A stretch of DNA of 64,000 nucleotides from Chitinophaga caseinilytica (GCF_038396765.1 NZ_CP150096.1:5191001-5255000); one strand, 5' to 3'. Shown: positions 1 through 10,304, counted from the stretch's first letter. The notes: a model not told the origin generated them from the sequence alone. Program-made: numbers and translations.

Positions 1-2060
1 TTTTCGGTGATGTTGTACTGGAGGTAGCCGAGCGGGCCGCCGCCGCCGAACGTCACGTTATCGAGATAGGCGAACCGGGGCAATCCCGTTCTGTCGTTGG
101 CCGTTTTACCCCAGGAGCCACGCAGCTTGAGGAGGCTCAGCCACTTCGCCCCTTCCATCCACCGCTCTCCCGTCAACAGCCAGGCCGCGGAAACCGCCGG
201 CATACTGGTAAACCGCGCATCGCGGGCGTATTGCTCGGAGCCGGAACGGCCCAGATCGAGCTGCAGGAAATATTTATCGGCGTAACTGTAAGCCACTTCC
301 CCGCCCAGGCTCAGCCGGTTGTACGGCAACATGCCCGGCGCGCCGTTGTCTGCCGTGGTAAGGTTCTGGAAATACCCGAACGCCACCGCGCCGATGTGGT
401 GGCTGCCGAAATCGCGGCTGTAATCGAGCTGGCTGTGATACGTGAGGTGATAATAGTAACTGTGCGTTTTTCCGTATCCGAGCGGCGTATTCGTTTCACC
501 GCCTTTCTTCTGGAACGCGAGCGTATCGCGCCGGTCGGTGCGCATCCAGCGTTCGTAGTTCTGGGTGGTGGAAAGACTGCCCACGGAATTGGTCTGGTAG
601 GCGAAGGTGCCGGTGAGCGACAATCCCTTCGTCAACCACGACAGATCGGCTTCCACGCCCACCTGCGAGTTGATGTTTACCACGGTATGGCGGTAATACC
701 CGGAACGGTTGAGCATGCCGTAGGTGGGCGATCCGATTTTGTCGGTCGTGATCACCTGGCCGCCTGCCGGGGAACTTTTGCCCGAGGGGTCGGTGATGGC
801 GGGTGTGAGCGGCCCGTACACCGTTGGCGCCATCTGGAACAGGCTCGTATACACCGTGGCGTTACCGGAGCCGGGCGTGCGCTCGCGCTTGATGTTGCCG
901 CTCAGGCGCAGGAAGGCTTTGATGTATTTGTGCAGGTTCATGTCGAGGTTAGACCGGTAGTTCACCCACACGTTGTTGGCGTCTGATTTGTATTTATCGG
1001 TATCGGTGTTCCATTGCCCGCCCTGGTGCATGACGTTCAGGTTCGAGAAATACTGCACGCGGTCGTTGCCGCCGGTCAGGCTTACATTCACCCGTTCCAT
1101 CCGCGCAAAGTCGCGCATGTAGCGGTCGTACCAGTTGTTTTCCGGGTACAGGTTGCGGTCGGAGCCGGTGCGGAACCCTTCTATCTGCGTTTCATTGAAT
1201 ATCGCGAAATCGCCGCGGCCGTCGTTTTTCGCAGCCTGGTTGCGCATGGTGGCGTAGTCGTAGGAATTGTACCAGGTGGGCCGGGTGCTCACTTCCTGCA
1301 GCGACTGATCTAGCCGCACATCCACTTTCAACGGCCCCTTTTTCCCCCGCTTCGTTGTTACCACGATGATGCCGTTGGCGCCCTGGATGCCGTACAGGGC
1401 TTGTGCCGCCGCGTCTTTCAGCACGGAAACGGATTCGATTTCCGCGGCGGTGATGTATTCCAGCGTTTGCTGGCTGTTGTAGGAAACGAGCGTGCCGTCC
1501 ATGATCACCAGCGGCCCCTGTTTGCGGGCGGAAGATAATCCGCGGATGAACATATCGGTACTGGCGCGCGAAAGTTCCGAGCCGGTTTCCTGTGTGAAAA
1601 GGCCCGGCAAGCGCCCGGCGAAGGTCATGCTGAGATTGGCGACCGGCGAGCGTTCCAGCTCTTCGCCCGATACGGTGGACACGGCCGCGGTGAGCGACCG
1701 GCGATTGGGAGAAGTATATCCGAGGAACACCGGCTCATCCAGCTGATGCACGTCTTTTTCCAGCACGATGTCCGTTTCGGTGCCAGGCTCCACGGTATCA
1801 CGGCGGTAACCGCGCATCCAGGCGGTGAGGGTAGCCTGGGCCATATCTGCCGGTAAGGAAAACCGCCCGTTGGCGGCGGTGGAAGTGCCGGTGCGCCCGT
1901 CCAACGATTGAATGGTAACGCCTGCCAGCGGACGGCCCTGCGCGTCTGTCACGCGGCCGGTGCGGAAAACGCCTGCCTGCTGGGCCGAAGCGGGGATCGC
2001 AGCGGAGGCGAAGAGCGCCGCCATCGCCAGCGAAAGTATATGTTGATGTCGTTGTTGCAT
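1..2060 (-). CDS. SusC/RagA-family TonB-dependent outer-membrane receptor (3' end beyond window)
   Basis: The reading frame starts at ATG 2058-2060 and stays open to the left edge, so the C-terminal part of the barrel is missing. The N-terminus has a signal peptide ending near ASAQQ, then a carboxypeptidase-regulatory-like fold (VTDAQGRPLAGVTI) and a TonB plug with VSVLKDAAAQALYGIQGANG, the classic SusC plug signature. Proteins of this family import oligosaccharides with a SusD lipoprotein lid. It lies 35 bases downstream of a SusD gene on the same strand, so the order is SusC-SusD-SusC and a second SusD is expected just outside the window. Substrate is not readable; the upstream GH99-like enzyme suggests a mannan-type or other glycan. 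Confidence 0.93.
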   Translation of the reverse strand, partial: MQQRHQHILSLAMAALFASAAIPASAQQAGVFRTGRVTDAQGRPLAGVTIQSLDGRTGTSTAANGRFSLPADMAQATLTAWMRGYRRDTVEPGTETDIVLEKDVHQLDEPVFLGYTSPNRRSLTAAVSTVSGEELERSPVANLSMTFAGRLPGLFTQETGSELSRASTDMFIRGLSSARKQGPLVIMDGTLVSYNSQQTLEYITAAEIESVSVLKDAAAQALYGIQGANGIIVVTTKRGKKGPLKVDVRLDQSLQEVSTRPTWYNSYDYATMRNQAAKNDGRGDFAIFNETQIEGFRTGSDRNLYPENNWYDRYMRDFARMERVNVSLTGGNDRVQYFSNLNVMHQGGQWNTDTDKYKSDANNVWVNYRSNLDMNLHKYIKAFLRLSGNIKRERTPGSGNATVYTSLFQMAPTVYGPLTPAITDPSGKSSPAGGQVITTDKIGSPTYGMLNRSGYYRHTVVNINSQVGVEADLSWLTKGLSLTGTFAYQTNSVGSLSTTQNYERWMRTDRRDTLAFQKKGGETNTPLGYGKTHSYYYHLTYHSQLDYSRDFGSHHIGAVAFGYFQNLTTADNGAPGMLPYNRLSLGGEVAYSYADKYFLQLDLGRSGSEQYARDARFTSMPAVSAAWLLTGERWMEGAKWLSLLKLRGSWGKTANDRTGLPRFAYLDNVTFGGGGPLGYLQYNITE

Positions 2061-2095
2061 GTGATTGAGGTTTCAGTCAGAAAACGATCCCGCGC

Positions 2096-3991
2096 TTACC
2101 AGCCGGGGTTTTGCCAGTTTTGCCCGGTGATGGAGCGCAGGCGGTTGGCCTCGTCCAGCGGCAGGGGCAGGTACAGGAACTTCGTCGTATAGTTCTTCCG
2201 TTCCACTTCCCGTACCGGGCGGCGCTTGTAGGTGTACGTCCCGTTATCGTTGCGGGTGATCTCCATCGCCGTTACCCATTTGTCGGTTTTGGCGAGATCG
2301 CCGCCGGGGGCCGCCCATCGGCGCACATCGAAATACCGGTTCTCTTCCAGCGCCAGTTCCACTCTTCTTTCATTGCGGATGCGGGTGATGAGCTGTGTTT
2401 TGGACAGTGAGGCCGGCAGATCGGGCATGCCGGCGCGGGCGCGGATCTCGTTCACCGCGGTCCTCGCTTCGTCGAGCTTACCGGCTTCTGCCGCAGCTTC
2501 CGCAAAATTCAGTACCATTTCCCCGAGGCGGTACCATTTATGCGGGGCGCCGGCCACGCCGTTATCGTCGCCCGAAGTCGGGTACAGGAATTTGCGCTCG
2601 TAATAACCGGTGCGGGTAGCACTTCTCACCGACGCGTGAATGCCGGTAAAAGGCTCGCCCACGTAAGTCGTAATGATGCGCGTACGGTTCCCGATGCCGG
2701 CGGGATAGTTTTCCGGCGAAGCGGCCGTTTCCGCAAAGCCCCATCTCGCTTTCCGTTTGGAGCCGTTGTAGTAAATGGTGGCGTAGAAACGGGGATCGCG
2801 GTTGGCATACGGATTGGCCGCGTCGTACAGCGTATTGTCCGGGTTATAGTTGGGCTGGGTATGCTTTTCGTCGAGATAGGGATTGTCGAGGTTGAGGACG
2901 GGCTTTCCGTCGGAGGTCTCGTAGGCATCCACCAGCTCCTGGGTAGGACAGGTACCTGATTTGTACCCGTTCTGCGCCCCCACGCCGTCTACGTGATAGA
3001 TGTTGCCGGTATTGCTCCTGTGCTGGTAAATGGTTTCCTTGTCGATGGGATTGTCCTGGTGCTTCATCGGCTGCGTGAAATATTCGTTGTACAGCGCGGT
3101 GTGCGGGTTGAGGTTTGGCCCGAGATAGGCGTCGGGAACGAGGTAGAGATGCGGCAGGTTCACTTTGTTGTACAGTTCGTACCCATTGGCGCGAAGGCTG
3201 GCGAGCGCCTGTTTGGTGACGTTGTAGGCCTCGTCCCAGTGGTTCTGCCCATTATTGTAGAGCGGACTGGCGGCGAACAGCATCATCCGGCTTTTGATGG
3301 CGGCGGCGAGGGCTTTGGTGAAGCGGCCGGCTTCCGCATCTACGGTGATGCGCCAGGGAATTTCGGGCGTAGCCAGGGCCGCATCGCAATCTTCCATGAT
3401 GAACTTCGCCACTTCGTAATAGGTGGCTTTTTTCAGGTTGGAGAAATCGTCGGTGAATTTGTGCGGCGCTTTTTCGATGGGAACGGCCGGCCCGTACCAG
3501 AGCAGCAGCTCCGTGTAGTAAAACGCGCGGAGCAGTTGTGCTTCCCCTTTCCAGCGGCTGCGCTGCGCCGGATCATTGACCGTGGCGGTATCGATGCGGC
3601 TGAGGAAAAGATTGAGGTTGCCGATAGAATTCCAGTAACGGTTCCAGTAGTTGCCGTTGTTCTGGTCGATGCTGGCGGGATTGTCGACCGGATGTGCGCC
3701 GGGTGCGGCGTCGCCGTTATACATCCTTCCGGAAATGAGCGTGGGCTCGGCTTCGGCGTCGGTGTCCCAGGCATCGTCGCTGAGGTTGACGGGCCCGCGG
3801 GAGGTGAAGAAATATCCCAAACCCTTGCTGGGCACGTTGGCGTAGCAGGAATTGAGGAATGCCGCCACTTTATTGTTGTCGCTGAAGATTTCGTCCATAG
3901 TCAGCTTCCCGTCTGGCGCCATATCCAGCGCCTTGTTACAGGATATGGCCACTATGGCGCACATCAGCAGAAAGGCATATTTCGATTTCAT
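2096..3991 (-). CDS. SusD/RagB-family nutrient-binding outer-membrane lipoprotein
   Basis: This 631-residue protein has a lipoprotein signal (MKSKYAFLLMCAIVAISC, Cys 18 as the lipid site) and the SusD layout: an early RagB-type segment with FLNSCYANVPSKG, TPR-like helices with RAFYYTELLLWYG, and the conserved C-terminal RNERRVELALEENRYFDVRRW. It should cap the barrel of the SusC encoded 19 bases upstream. Length is at the upper end for the family. The ATG at 3991 is supported by the signal peptide. The glycan bound cannot be read from sequence. Confidence 0.95.
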   Translation of the reverse strand: MKSKYAFLLMCAIVAISCNKALDMAPDGKLTMDEIFSDNNKVAAFLNSCYANVPSKGLGYFFTSRGPVNLSDDAWDTDAEAEPTLISGRMYNGDAAPGAHPVDNPASIDQNNGNYWNRYWNSIGNLNLFLSRIDTATVNDPAQRSRWKGEAQLLRAFYYTELLLWYGPAVPIEKAPHKFTDDFSNLKKATYYEVAKFIMEDCDAALATPEIPWRITVDAEAGRFTKALAAAIKSRMMLFAASPLYNNGQNHWDEAYNVTKQALASLRANGYELYNKVNLPHLYLVPDAYLGPNLNPHTALYNEYFTQPMKHQDNPIDKETIYQHRSNTGNIYHVDGVGAQNGYKSGTCPTQELVDAYETSDGKPVLNLDNPYLDEKHTQPNYNPDNTLYDAANPYANRDPRFYATIYYNGSKRKARWGFAETAASPENYPAGIGNRTRIITTYVGEPFTGIHASVRSATRTGYYERKFLYPTSGDDNGVAGAPHKWYRLGEMVLNFAEAAAEAGKLDEARTAVNEIRARAGMPDLPASLSKTQLITRIRNERRVELALEENRYFDVRRWAAPGGDLAKTDKWVTAMEITRNDNGTYTYKRRPVREVERKNYTTKFLYLPLPLDEANRLRSITGQNWQNPGW

Positions 3992-4010
3992 GTTAGACAG
4001 GTTTGAATGA

Positions 4011-7000
4011 TCAGAATGAGGTGTTGAAACCGACGCTGAACGTCCGGGTGATCGGGTATCCGATGGCGTTGTTCCCTTCCGGGTCCAGGTGCGTCATGAC
4101 GAAGTTTTTGGACAGGGTCATGAGGTTCTGTCCACCTACATACACTCTTGCGGACTTCAACCCGATGGGGCTGATCCAGGATTTCGGGAGGTTGACGGCC
4201 ACTTCCGCATTTTTCAGGCGGGTGAAAGCGCGGTCGGTAATGAAGAAATCGTTGGCGGTGAAGTTGGTGTTGGATTTGGTGCTGAGGGCGGGATAGGTGA
4301 TCTTCTCCCCTGACGCGTACCGCTCTGGCGTCCAGGCGTTGCGGTGGAAGTCGAAGAACGTGCCTTGTTTGATGATCTCATACACCCCGTTGTCTGCATA
4401 CCGGCCCGTGTATTTGCCCACGCCCTGGAAGAAAACGGTGACGTCGATCATTTTCCAGGTGGCGGCGAACGTAGCGCCCCAGGTGAATCCCGGGATATGG
4501 CTGTAGCGGAGCGGCTGCATGTCTTTATCGTTCACGACGCCGTCGCCGTTAAGGTCTTTGTAGATGAAATCCCCCACGCGCGGGCTCCCGAAGCCGTACG
4601 TCGTTTTCGACAGATAAGCGTCCAGCTCCTGCTGCGAATTGAAAAACCCGTTGCCGTTGCTGCGGTCAATTTCATATCCCCAATGCTGCCCCAGCATGTA
4701 GCCCGTGCGGCGCAGGCGGTAGGCGTAAGATTCGTCGTTGATGGCTTCGTCGACGAAGCGCACTTCGTTGCGGTTGGTGCCGTAGTTGCCGCGGAACTGC
4801 ACGAACCAGTCGCGGTTCAGCTGCCGGTGATATTCCAGTTCGATTTCGAAGCCGCGGTTTTCGATCTCGCCCAGGTTCACTTTGGGGATATTGCCCAGCG
4901 GTACGCCCTGGATGGCGGGGATGGTACCGCGGGTGATGAGGATTTTGGTGCGGTCTTCGGTGAAGTAATCGAAGGTGATGCTGAGGTCGCGGAAGAGCTG
5001 GAGATCCAGGCCCACGTTCCGTTTCAGCGCCTCTTCCCATGTGATGTCCGGGTTGCCGAGGAGGCCCTGGCTCACGCCCTGGCCCAGGCCGAGGCTGCCC
5101 AGCGGCCCGCCGCCCATCGTGATATTGCTCTGGTACAGGAACCGCGCGCTGCCGATCTTGTCGTTCCCCACTTTACCATACGAGCCGCGCAGCTTCAGGT
5201 TGGTGATGATATCGTTCCCTTTCAGGAACCGTTCGTTGCTGATCACCCATCCCACGGAAGCCGCCGGAAAGAAACCGTACCGTTTGTTCGGCGCAAATTG
5301 CTCGGAGCCGTTGTAACCGGCGTTCAATTCCGCGAAATAACGGTTATCGTATCCATAAGTTGCTCTGGCGGAAATGCCGATCACGTTGAAAGGGATTTCG
5401 CCGCCGGTGGATTCCCAGTAATCCCGCTGCGCGAGCACCATCCCGGTAACGTCGTGCCGGCGGTTAAACTGGCGGGCGTAATTGATCCGCCCCTGCATGT
5501 TGATGTTGTAGCGGGAATCGGCGCCCTTGGCGAGCGACAACCGGTTTTGCCCCGTGCGTTTCACTGAATAGATCAGCTCGTCCGTTTCGTAATTGACCTG
5601 CGCCAGGTACAGCGGTTCCAGTTTGGCGCCCTGCATGGCCGTGGTGCCGCGGGAATCGAACGAGATCATGCCGCGCATGCTCAGGCCGGGCGTGATCAGC
5701 TTGCCGAGGTCCCACTCAAGGCCGAGCGAGCTGTTGAGATTGGAGCGCACTTCATGCCGGTAACCCTGCCGGTTCATCACTTCGAAAGCCGACCGGTCGA
5801 GATACCCGGGATCGATGATCGCCCCTTCCGCCACGCCGAAACCCGGCAGCGCCGTGGGCCCGGGCGTAATGGGAAGGATGGTCTGCGCCTGGTAGATGAG
5901 GTCGGTGATCATCCAGTCGGTACTGCTGCCGGGATAAACGCCTGCCGAAGGCATATTCACCCGTTCGATATAGCTGCCGATGTTCAGGAAGCTTTTCAGG
6001 GAATTGGTGATCTTGTAATCGAGGTTGGAACGGAAGCTCCAGCGGTCCATCTTCGCCGATGGGTCGTAACCCAGCTTCGATTTCGGTTCCACGTTGAGGT
6101 TGCCGCCCTGGTGGAGGTAGTTCGCATTGGCGAAATAGCTCACTTTGTCCGTGCCGCCACGGATCCCCATATTCACCCGCGTCTGCGGCGCAAATCGCTT
6201 GATGAGCTCGCGGTAATAGTCGTGATCGGGGTACATGTACCGGCGCACTTCCGCTTTCCTTTCATAATCCGGATCGTTGGGATCGAGCCCGGCGAGCGGG
6301 TTTTGGTATTTGGCGATCACTTCTTCGGAAAATGGTGGTGTAGTGATGCCGTCGTTCTTCGACGCTTCGTTGCGCATGCGCATGTAGTCGACCGAATGGA
6401 GCCGCGCGGGCTCGTGCGTGAACGATGCCCAGCTCTGATCTACGCTCAGGCTCAGTTCCGCCTTTCCGGGCAGGCCGCGTTTGGTGGTAATGAGAATAAC
6501 GCCATTGGCGCCGCGCACCCCGAAAGCCGCGGTAGCCGATGCGTCTTTGAGAATGGTGATGGACGCTACTTCGTTGGGGTCGATGGTACGGATATTGTCC
6601 CGCGGAACATCGTCGATGAGGATGAGCGGGCTGGCGCCGTTGGTGGTGGCTACGCCGCGAAGGTACATCGTGGCATCGTCGCGGCCGGGCTGGCCGCCGG
6701 CAGACTGGATGGATGTAAGGCCGGGGAGTTTTCCCGCCAGGGCCACGGCCAGGCTGGCGGAGGTGGTCATCCGCAGATCTTCGGAAGTAATGGAAGATAC
6801 CGCGCCGGTTACGGACAGTTTTTTCTGCTGGCCGTAACCTACCACTACCACTTCGTTGAGGCTTTCGTTGGAAGCGGCGAGGCGAACGGTGAGCCGTTCC
6901 CTTCCGTTGACCGGCACCTGCTGGCCTTTGTAGCCGAGGAAGCCGAATATCAGCACGGCATCCGGCGGAACGTTGAGGGAGAAACTCCCCAGTGCGTCCG

Positions 7001-7184
7001 TCTGCGTGCCGATGCCGGCGCCCGCCACGCGAACGGTGACCCCGGGCAGCGGCGTGGCGCCGGCGGAGTCGGAGACCGTTCCCTTAACGGTTATTTTGTT
7101 TTGCGACCGGGCCGGTAAGGCAAATAGCATCACCGCCAGGAACATACAGCATGTTACCCGGATTCGAGTATTCAGTTTCATCAT
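4011..7184 (-). CDS. SusC/RagA-family TonB-dependent outer-membrane receptor
   Basis: The 1057-residue protein is complete: signal peptide to about residue 27 (ALPARSQ), carboxypeptidase-like domain at about 31-105, a TonB-box-like SLNEVVVVGYGQQKK, plug with ITILKDASATAAFGVRGANG, then a long beta-barrel ending in an aromatic residue (TFSVGFNTSF). It would import glycan fragments energised by TonB-ExbBD, paired with the SusD immediately downstream. Two ATGs are adjacent (7184 and 7181). It sits 55 bases after the GH99-like enzyme gene, so the four genes probably form one operon running leftwards. Confidence 0.96.
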   Translation of the reverse strand: MMKLNTRIRVTCCMFLAVMLFALPARSQNKITVKGTVSDSAGATPLPGVTVRVAGAGIGTQTDALGSFSLNVPPDAVLIFGFLGYKGQQVPVNGRERLTVRLAASNESLNEVVVVGYGQQKKLSVTGAVSSITSEDLRMTTSASLAVALAGKLPGLTSIQSAGGQPGRDDATMYLRGVATTNGASPLILIDDVPRDNIRTIDPNEVASITILKDASATAAFGVRGANGVILITTKRGLPGKAELSLSVDQSWASFTHEPARLHSVDYMRMRNEASKNDGITTPPFSEEVIAKYQNPLAGLDPNDPDYERKAEVRRYMYPDHDYYRELIKRFAPQTRVNMGIRGGTDKVSYFANANYLHQGGNLNVEPKSKLGYDPSAKMDRWSFRSNLDYKITNSLKSFLNIGSYIERVNMPSAGVYPGSSTDWMITDLIYQAQTILPITPGPTALPGFGVAEGAIIDPGYLDRSAFEVMNRQGYRHEVRSNLNSSLGLEWDLGKLITPGLSMRGMISFDSRGTTAMQGAKLEPLYLAQVNYETDELIYSVKRTGQNRLSLAKGADSRYNINMQGRINYARQFNRRHDVTGMVLAQRDYWESTGGEIPFNVIGISARATYGYDNRYFAELNAGYNGSEQFAPNKRYGFFPAASVGWVISNERFLKGNDIITNLKLRGSYGKVGNDKIGSARFLYQSNITMGGGPLGSLGLGQGVSQGLLGNPDITWEEALKRNVGLDLQLFRDLSITFDYFTEDRTKILITRGTIPAIQGVPLGNIPKVNLGEIENRGFEIELEYHRQLNRDWFVQFRGNYGTNRNEVRFVDEAINDESYAYRLRRTGYMLGQHWGYEIDRSNGNGFFNSQQELDAYLSKTTYGFGSPRVGDFIYKDLNGDGVVNDKDMQPLRYSHIPGFTWGATFAATWKMIDVTVFFQGVGKYTGRYADNGVYEIIKQGTFFDFHRNAWTPERYASGEKITYPALSTKSNTNFTANDFFITDRAFTRLKNAEVAVNLPKSWISPIGLKSARVYVGGQNLMTLSKNFVMTHLDPEGNNAIGYPITRTFSVGFNTSF

Positions 7185-7239
7185 GACGTGGACAGTTTTT
7201 TCTTTTACATGTTGTGGATTTGTTGACGATATACGTGGA

Positions 7240-9003
7240 TCATTCAGAGAAAGCGTAATTGAAGCGGCCGGCGGGCGCTACGTCGCCGTTGACGAGGAAG
7301 TCCATGATGTTGCCTGATTCCTGCATATTGTCCGACCATTTGAACTGGAACCGCAGCGGCCCTTTGCCGAAGTGTTTCCTCGGGATGCGGACTTCCATCC
7401 GGTTGCCTTCATACCGGAATTCCACCTCCGCCGTTTTCTTCCAGTTCCAGCCGGCCACCGATTTTTCCAGGATGGCTTTTTTGCCCGGTGCGTTCCGGTT
7501 CAGGACGAGATCATATCCCTCCCAACCCGTTTTCGCATCGGCGTCCGTATCGATGAACAGGCGCATCCAGGCGGGATCGGTATGCGGCGTGATGGGCGCG
7601 GCCGTTTCGATGTAGAAGTACACGTTTTGCGCGTCGCGGGCCACGCGTGCGGCCACGAGATCGTTCCGACCGGTGTTGTTCGTGTAATGCATTCCCTTGA
7701 AACCGTCGGAATCGCGGTGCACCGTGCTGCCTTTGTGGGCGCGGAATCGGGGGGATACGCCTTCCCAGTCGGAAAAGTTGCCGTCGATTTGGATAGACTT
7801 CGGTGCGGAGGCTTTCTCTTCCGCGGGCATGCCTTTGAATTTGCGGATGTTGGCAATGAGCTGATAGTAATAGTTATCGCCATGGCCGCCTTTCATGGGC
7901 TCGATGTCTCTGCTGTGCTCGGTATCGAACTGGTCGGGGAATGCGTTGGGCTGTTGCTGCCAGACGTCGTACCGCCCGGCGATCCATTCGTTCCAGCCCG
8001 TTACGAAAACGAGCTCAACGTTCTGGCCGAGGGCGCGGTCCCACTGTTCCTGGAAGTTCAGTCCATATTTATGCGCGTCCGGCCTGGGGTCCTGGCCGTT
8101 TTTGTCGGTATAGCTGCGGCCGAACGAGCCGGGCATGTTCATGGCGCTGAGACCGTTGTGTTTGGTCCAGTTCTGCGACACGCCAACGGTCATCTGTTCG
8201 AAGCTGCCATCGCTGTTCTGCGCGAAACCGTGCTGGGGAAAGATTTCCAGCCAGCCCCAATGGTCCTTGCGCTGGGGGCCCTTATCGTAGACCGGTTGCC
8301 CGGGGCGGAAGGTGAAGAAGTTGCGTATTTCGGGATCGTCGATATTATCGGGGTATGCCATGATGAGGGGTTTCCCTTTCCACTGGAACCATAAATCCTT
8401 GTAGAGGCCTGGTTGATAGAGATCGCGGTAGATCTGCCGGATGGCGCTGAGCGTATGTTGGCTGGCGCCGAAGCCGAGCATGAACGCGATCTGCGGCGTG
8501 CGTACACCGTCTTTGCGGGCCTGGTCGAACACTTCGCAGAGGGCCATGTAGGCGGGTTTCCAGACGAGGTCGCCGTTGGTGCAATCGAACATGATCATAT
8601 CAACGCCTGCGTCTGCGAGCATTTCGGCGTGTTTACGGATGACCCATTTGTCGGTATTGGTGTAAAATCCGAACAGGGGCTCGTTCCAGAAGTTCATGAT
8701 GTTGGCGGGCCACTTCGGATGATGATAATCATGAAGGGCTTCCGGGTATTTTTGCAGGAACGCGGTGGTGTTGTTCGGTGCGAGGTGGGCCTGGTGGTAA
8801 TGCCAGGTCCAGTAAAAAATACCGACGTACTTCCCTTTCTTTTCCGGGCCCGTTGCTGCGCTGACGGGGAGTTTCCGGCCGAGGGCGTCCGTTGCGGGCA
8901 GTGTGGCGGAATAGTTGCGTAAGGCATCCTGTGCGCGGAGCGGCTGCAGGAAAGACAATAGCAAACATAAACCGGCTGCGTGCCGGAGAGCGGATATATA
9001 CAT
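7240..9003 (-). CDS. secreted GH99/GH71-like glycosidase with C-terminal CBM9-like domain
   Basis: The 587-residue protein has a signal peptide to about residue 25 (LQPLRAQ). Residues about 58-395 form a TIM-barrel-type domain beginning GKYVGIFYWTWHYH, with MIMFDCTNG near 137-144 and the motif GWNEW at 336-340. This motif is typical of the GH99/WbsX-like superfamily, whose characterised GH99 members are endo-alpha-mannosidases. Residues about 403-587 (IDGNFSDWEG ... FIDTDADAKTGWEGYDLVLN) resemble a CBM9/DOMON sugar-binding fold. It opens a likely operon with the SusC/SusD genes, which fits a periplasmic or surface glycan-cutting role. Family placement is by motif; alpha-mannan specificity is only inferred. 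Confidence 0.72.
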   Translation of the reverse strand: MYISALRHAAGLCLLLSFLQPLRAQDALRNYSATLPATDALGRKLPVSAATGPEKKGKYVGIFYWTWHYHQAHLAPNNTTAFLQKYPEALHDYHHPKWPANIMNFWNEPLFGFYTNTDKWVIRKHAEMLADAGVDMIMFDCTNGDLVWKPAYMALCEVFDQARKDGVRTPQIAFMLGFGASQHTLSAIRQIYRDLYQPGLYKDLWFQWKGKPLIMAYPDNIDDPEIRNFFTFRPGQPVYDKGPQRKDHWGWLEIFPQHGFAQNSDGSFEQMTVGVSQNWTKHNGLSAMNMPGSFGRSYTDKNGQDPRPDAHKYGLNFQEQWDRALGQNVELVFVTGWNEWIAGRYDVWQQQPNAFPDQFDTEHSRDIEPMKGGHGDNYYYQLIANIRKFKGMPAEEKASAPKSIQIDGNFSDWEGVSPRFRAHKGSTVHRDSDGFKGMHYTNNTGRNDLVAARVARDAQNVYFYIETAAPITPHTDPAWMRLFIDTDADAKTGWEGYDLVLNRNAPGKKAILEKSVAGWNWKKTAEVEFRYEGNRMEVRIPRKHFGKGPLRFQFKWSDNMQESGNIMDFLVNGDVAPAGRFNYAFSE

Positions 9004-9546
9004 ACTAAAAGAATAAGCAATAGTTGGTGACGCCCCTTTAGCTATTCAGGCGCACTGTTTTTCAAACGTGGCAAATCTGTACTCTGCTGATAAAATCCGG
9101 CGGCGACAGTTTTTGCGCGTGGTGATGCATGTCTTATGTAAGGGATCGCGATGCTGCCCCACCTGTCCTGCTTCGCTGCCAAACCATTGTCTACAGGGTT
9201 TCCGGGCCGTTTATTTTATTATCAAGTCCGCATCCGTCTCTTGCTGTCTACTCATTAACGAATCAATAATACTCGAATAATATTTTCCCTGCAACCTGCT
9301 CCATCCTGCCCTCCGTCCTGCACCGTCCTGCATGGAACGCCGGAACAGGCCATGGCAGCCGATCACGAATCAACGTGGGTAGAATTTTTTTTCGGGGGAA
9401 GGGAGATTATCGCCACGGGGCATGCGCGCGGTGGCGCGGCCGCAGGGTTCAGCGAAGGAGGAAAAACAGAGGAAATTAATTACGGGACAGCCTGTACGAA
9501 TGCATCATCCATCCGAAATACTAACGGAAACAATTATACGAATGGC
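9004..9546. other. intergenic region, no gene recognised
   Basis: This 543-base stretch should hold the promoter of the leftward GH99-like operon, but I see no convincing paired -33/-7 element. Two 7-of-8 matches to a leftward TAnnTTTG box lie at 9063-9070 and 9073-9080. Around 9299-9331 the block CCNTCCTGC recurs three times at about 10-base spacing. A 70-codon rightward frame at 9068-9280 has no signal, domain or leader support. Confidence 0.5.
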
Positions 9547-10152
9547 TTACTGCTGCGGGCCGGATTTCACGGCGCCGGGGAGGAAAGGCAGGTAGGATGC
9601 GGAAGGATCGGCGCCGGGCGCGTGAACGATGAGGCCGGTACAGAACATTTTCTGGTTGACTTCAAACGTGATCCCTTCCGGCGCGGTCAGTACCCGGATG
9701 GTGTCTGCACCTGCACGGTACCAGGCGGTTTGTTTCAGCTCGAAGCTGCGGGTGAGATCGGCCAGCGCGGCGCCGGTGCCGGCGTTCCCGGAAGTGCGGT
9801 AAGATGGATCGGTGGTGCGGAACATCCTGATGCGGGCGGTATCGTCTACGCCCATATTGCGCTCGGTGTACAGCGAAGTGAGGGCCCCATGTGTTTTCCA
9901 GATGGCCATCGCTTTGCCCATGGCGGCATCGCCGCTGTCGGGCTTTCCCATTTTCGTGAACGCAGGAGCGGCATCGGCGCCCAGTACGAACGCACCTGCG
10001 GAAACGCCGGGCTTCACGAGGCTGTCGGCCGGCACAACGTCTGCCGCAACGGAATCTTCCAGCGGGGGAACGGCATCGGCGTTGCTGGTGTCCGGGCCGG
10101 CATGGCAGGCGGCCACGAAGGCCATGGCAAAAATGGGAAGCAGGTTTTTCAT
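9547..10152 (-). CDS. lipoprotein of unknown function
   Basis: The 201-residue protein begins MKNLLPIFAMAFVAACHAG, a short lipoprotein signal with Cys 16. A low-complexity Ala/Asp/Pro linker (about 20-50) leads to a compact domain that ends with FEVNQKMFCTGLIVHAPGADPSASYLPFLPG. I do not recognise the family. It is monocistronic by position, flanked by non-coding stretches of 543 and 152 bases. Confidence 0.7.
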   Translation of the reverse strand: MKNLLPIFAMAFVAACHAGPDTSNADAVPPLEDSVAADVVPADSLVKPGVSAGAFVLGADAAPAFTKMGKPDSGDAAMGKAMAIWKTHGALTSLYTERNMGVDDTARIRMFRTTDPSYRTSGNAGTGAALADLTRSFELKQTAWYRAGADTIRVLTAPEGITFEVNQKMFCTGLIVHAPGADPSASYLPFLPGAVKSGPQQ

Positions 10153-10304
10153 GAAGGAAATAGCAGCAAGAATCCTGCCATCTCCAGCGTGACTTTCGGC
10201 GGAAATCGATGACGGCGGGCCCGTCCGGCAGATGCCGTTCCCCGGTGCGAACAGCTATAACGAATATATCCGCCAATAATTAGTGTATTTCCGGCAAGTG
10301 TGCG

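Noticed and set aside
4089..7118. Long plus-strand frames opposite the SusC genes (for example 407 and 454 codons)
   Set aside because: They mirror GC-rich coding sequence of the receptor, are low-complexity in Val/His/Arg, and have no domain signatures.
9068..9280. 70-codon rightward frame in the intergenic region
   Set aside because: It shows no leader, no homology that I recognise, and unusual composition for this genome.
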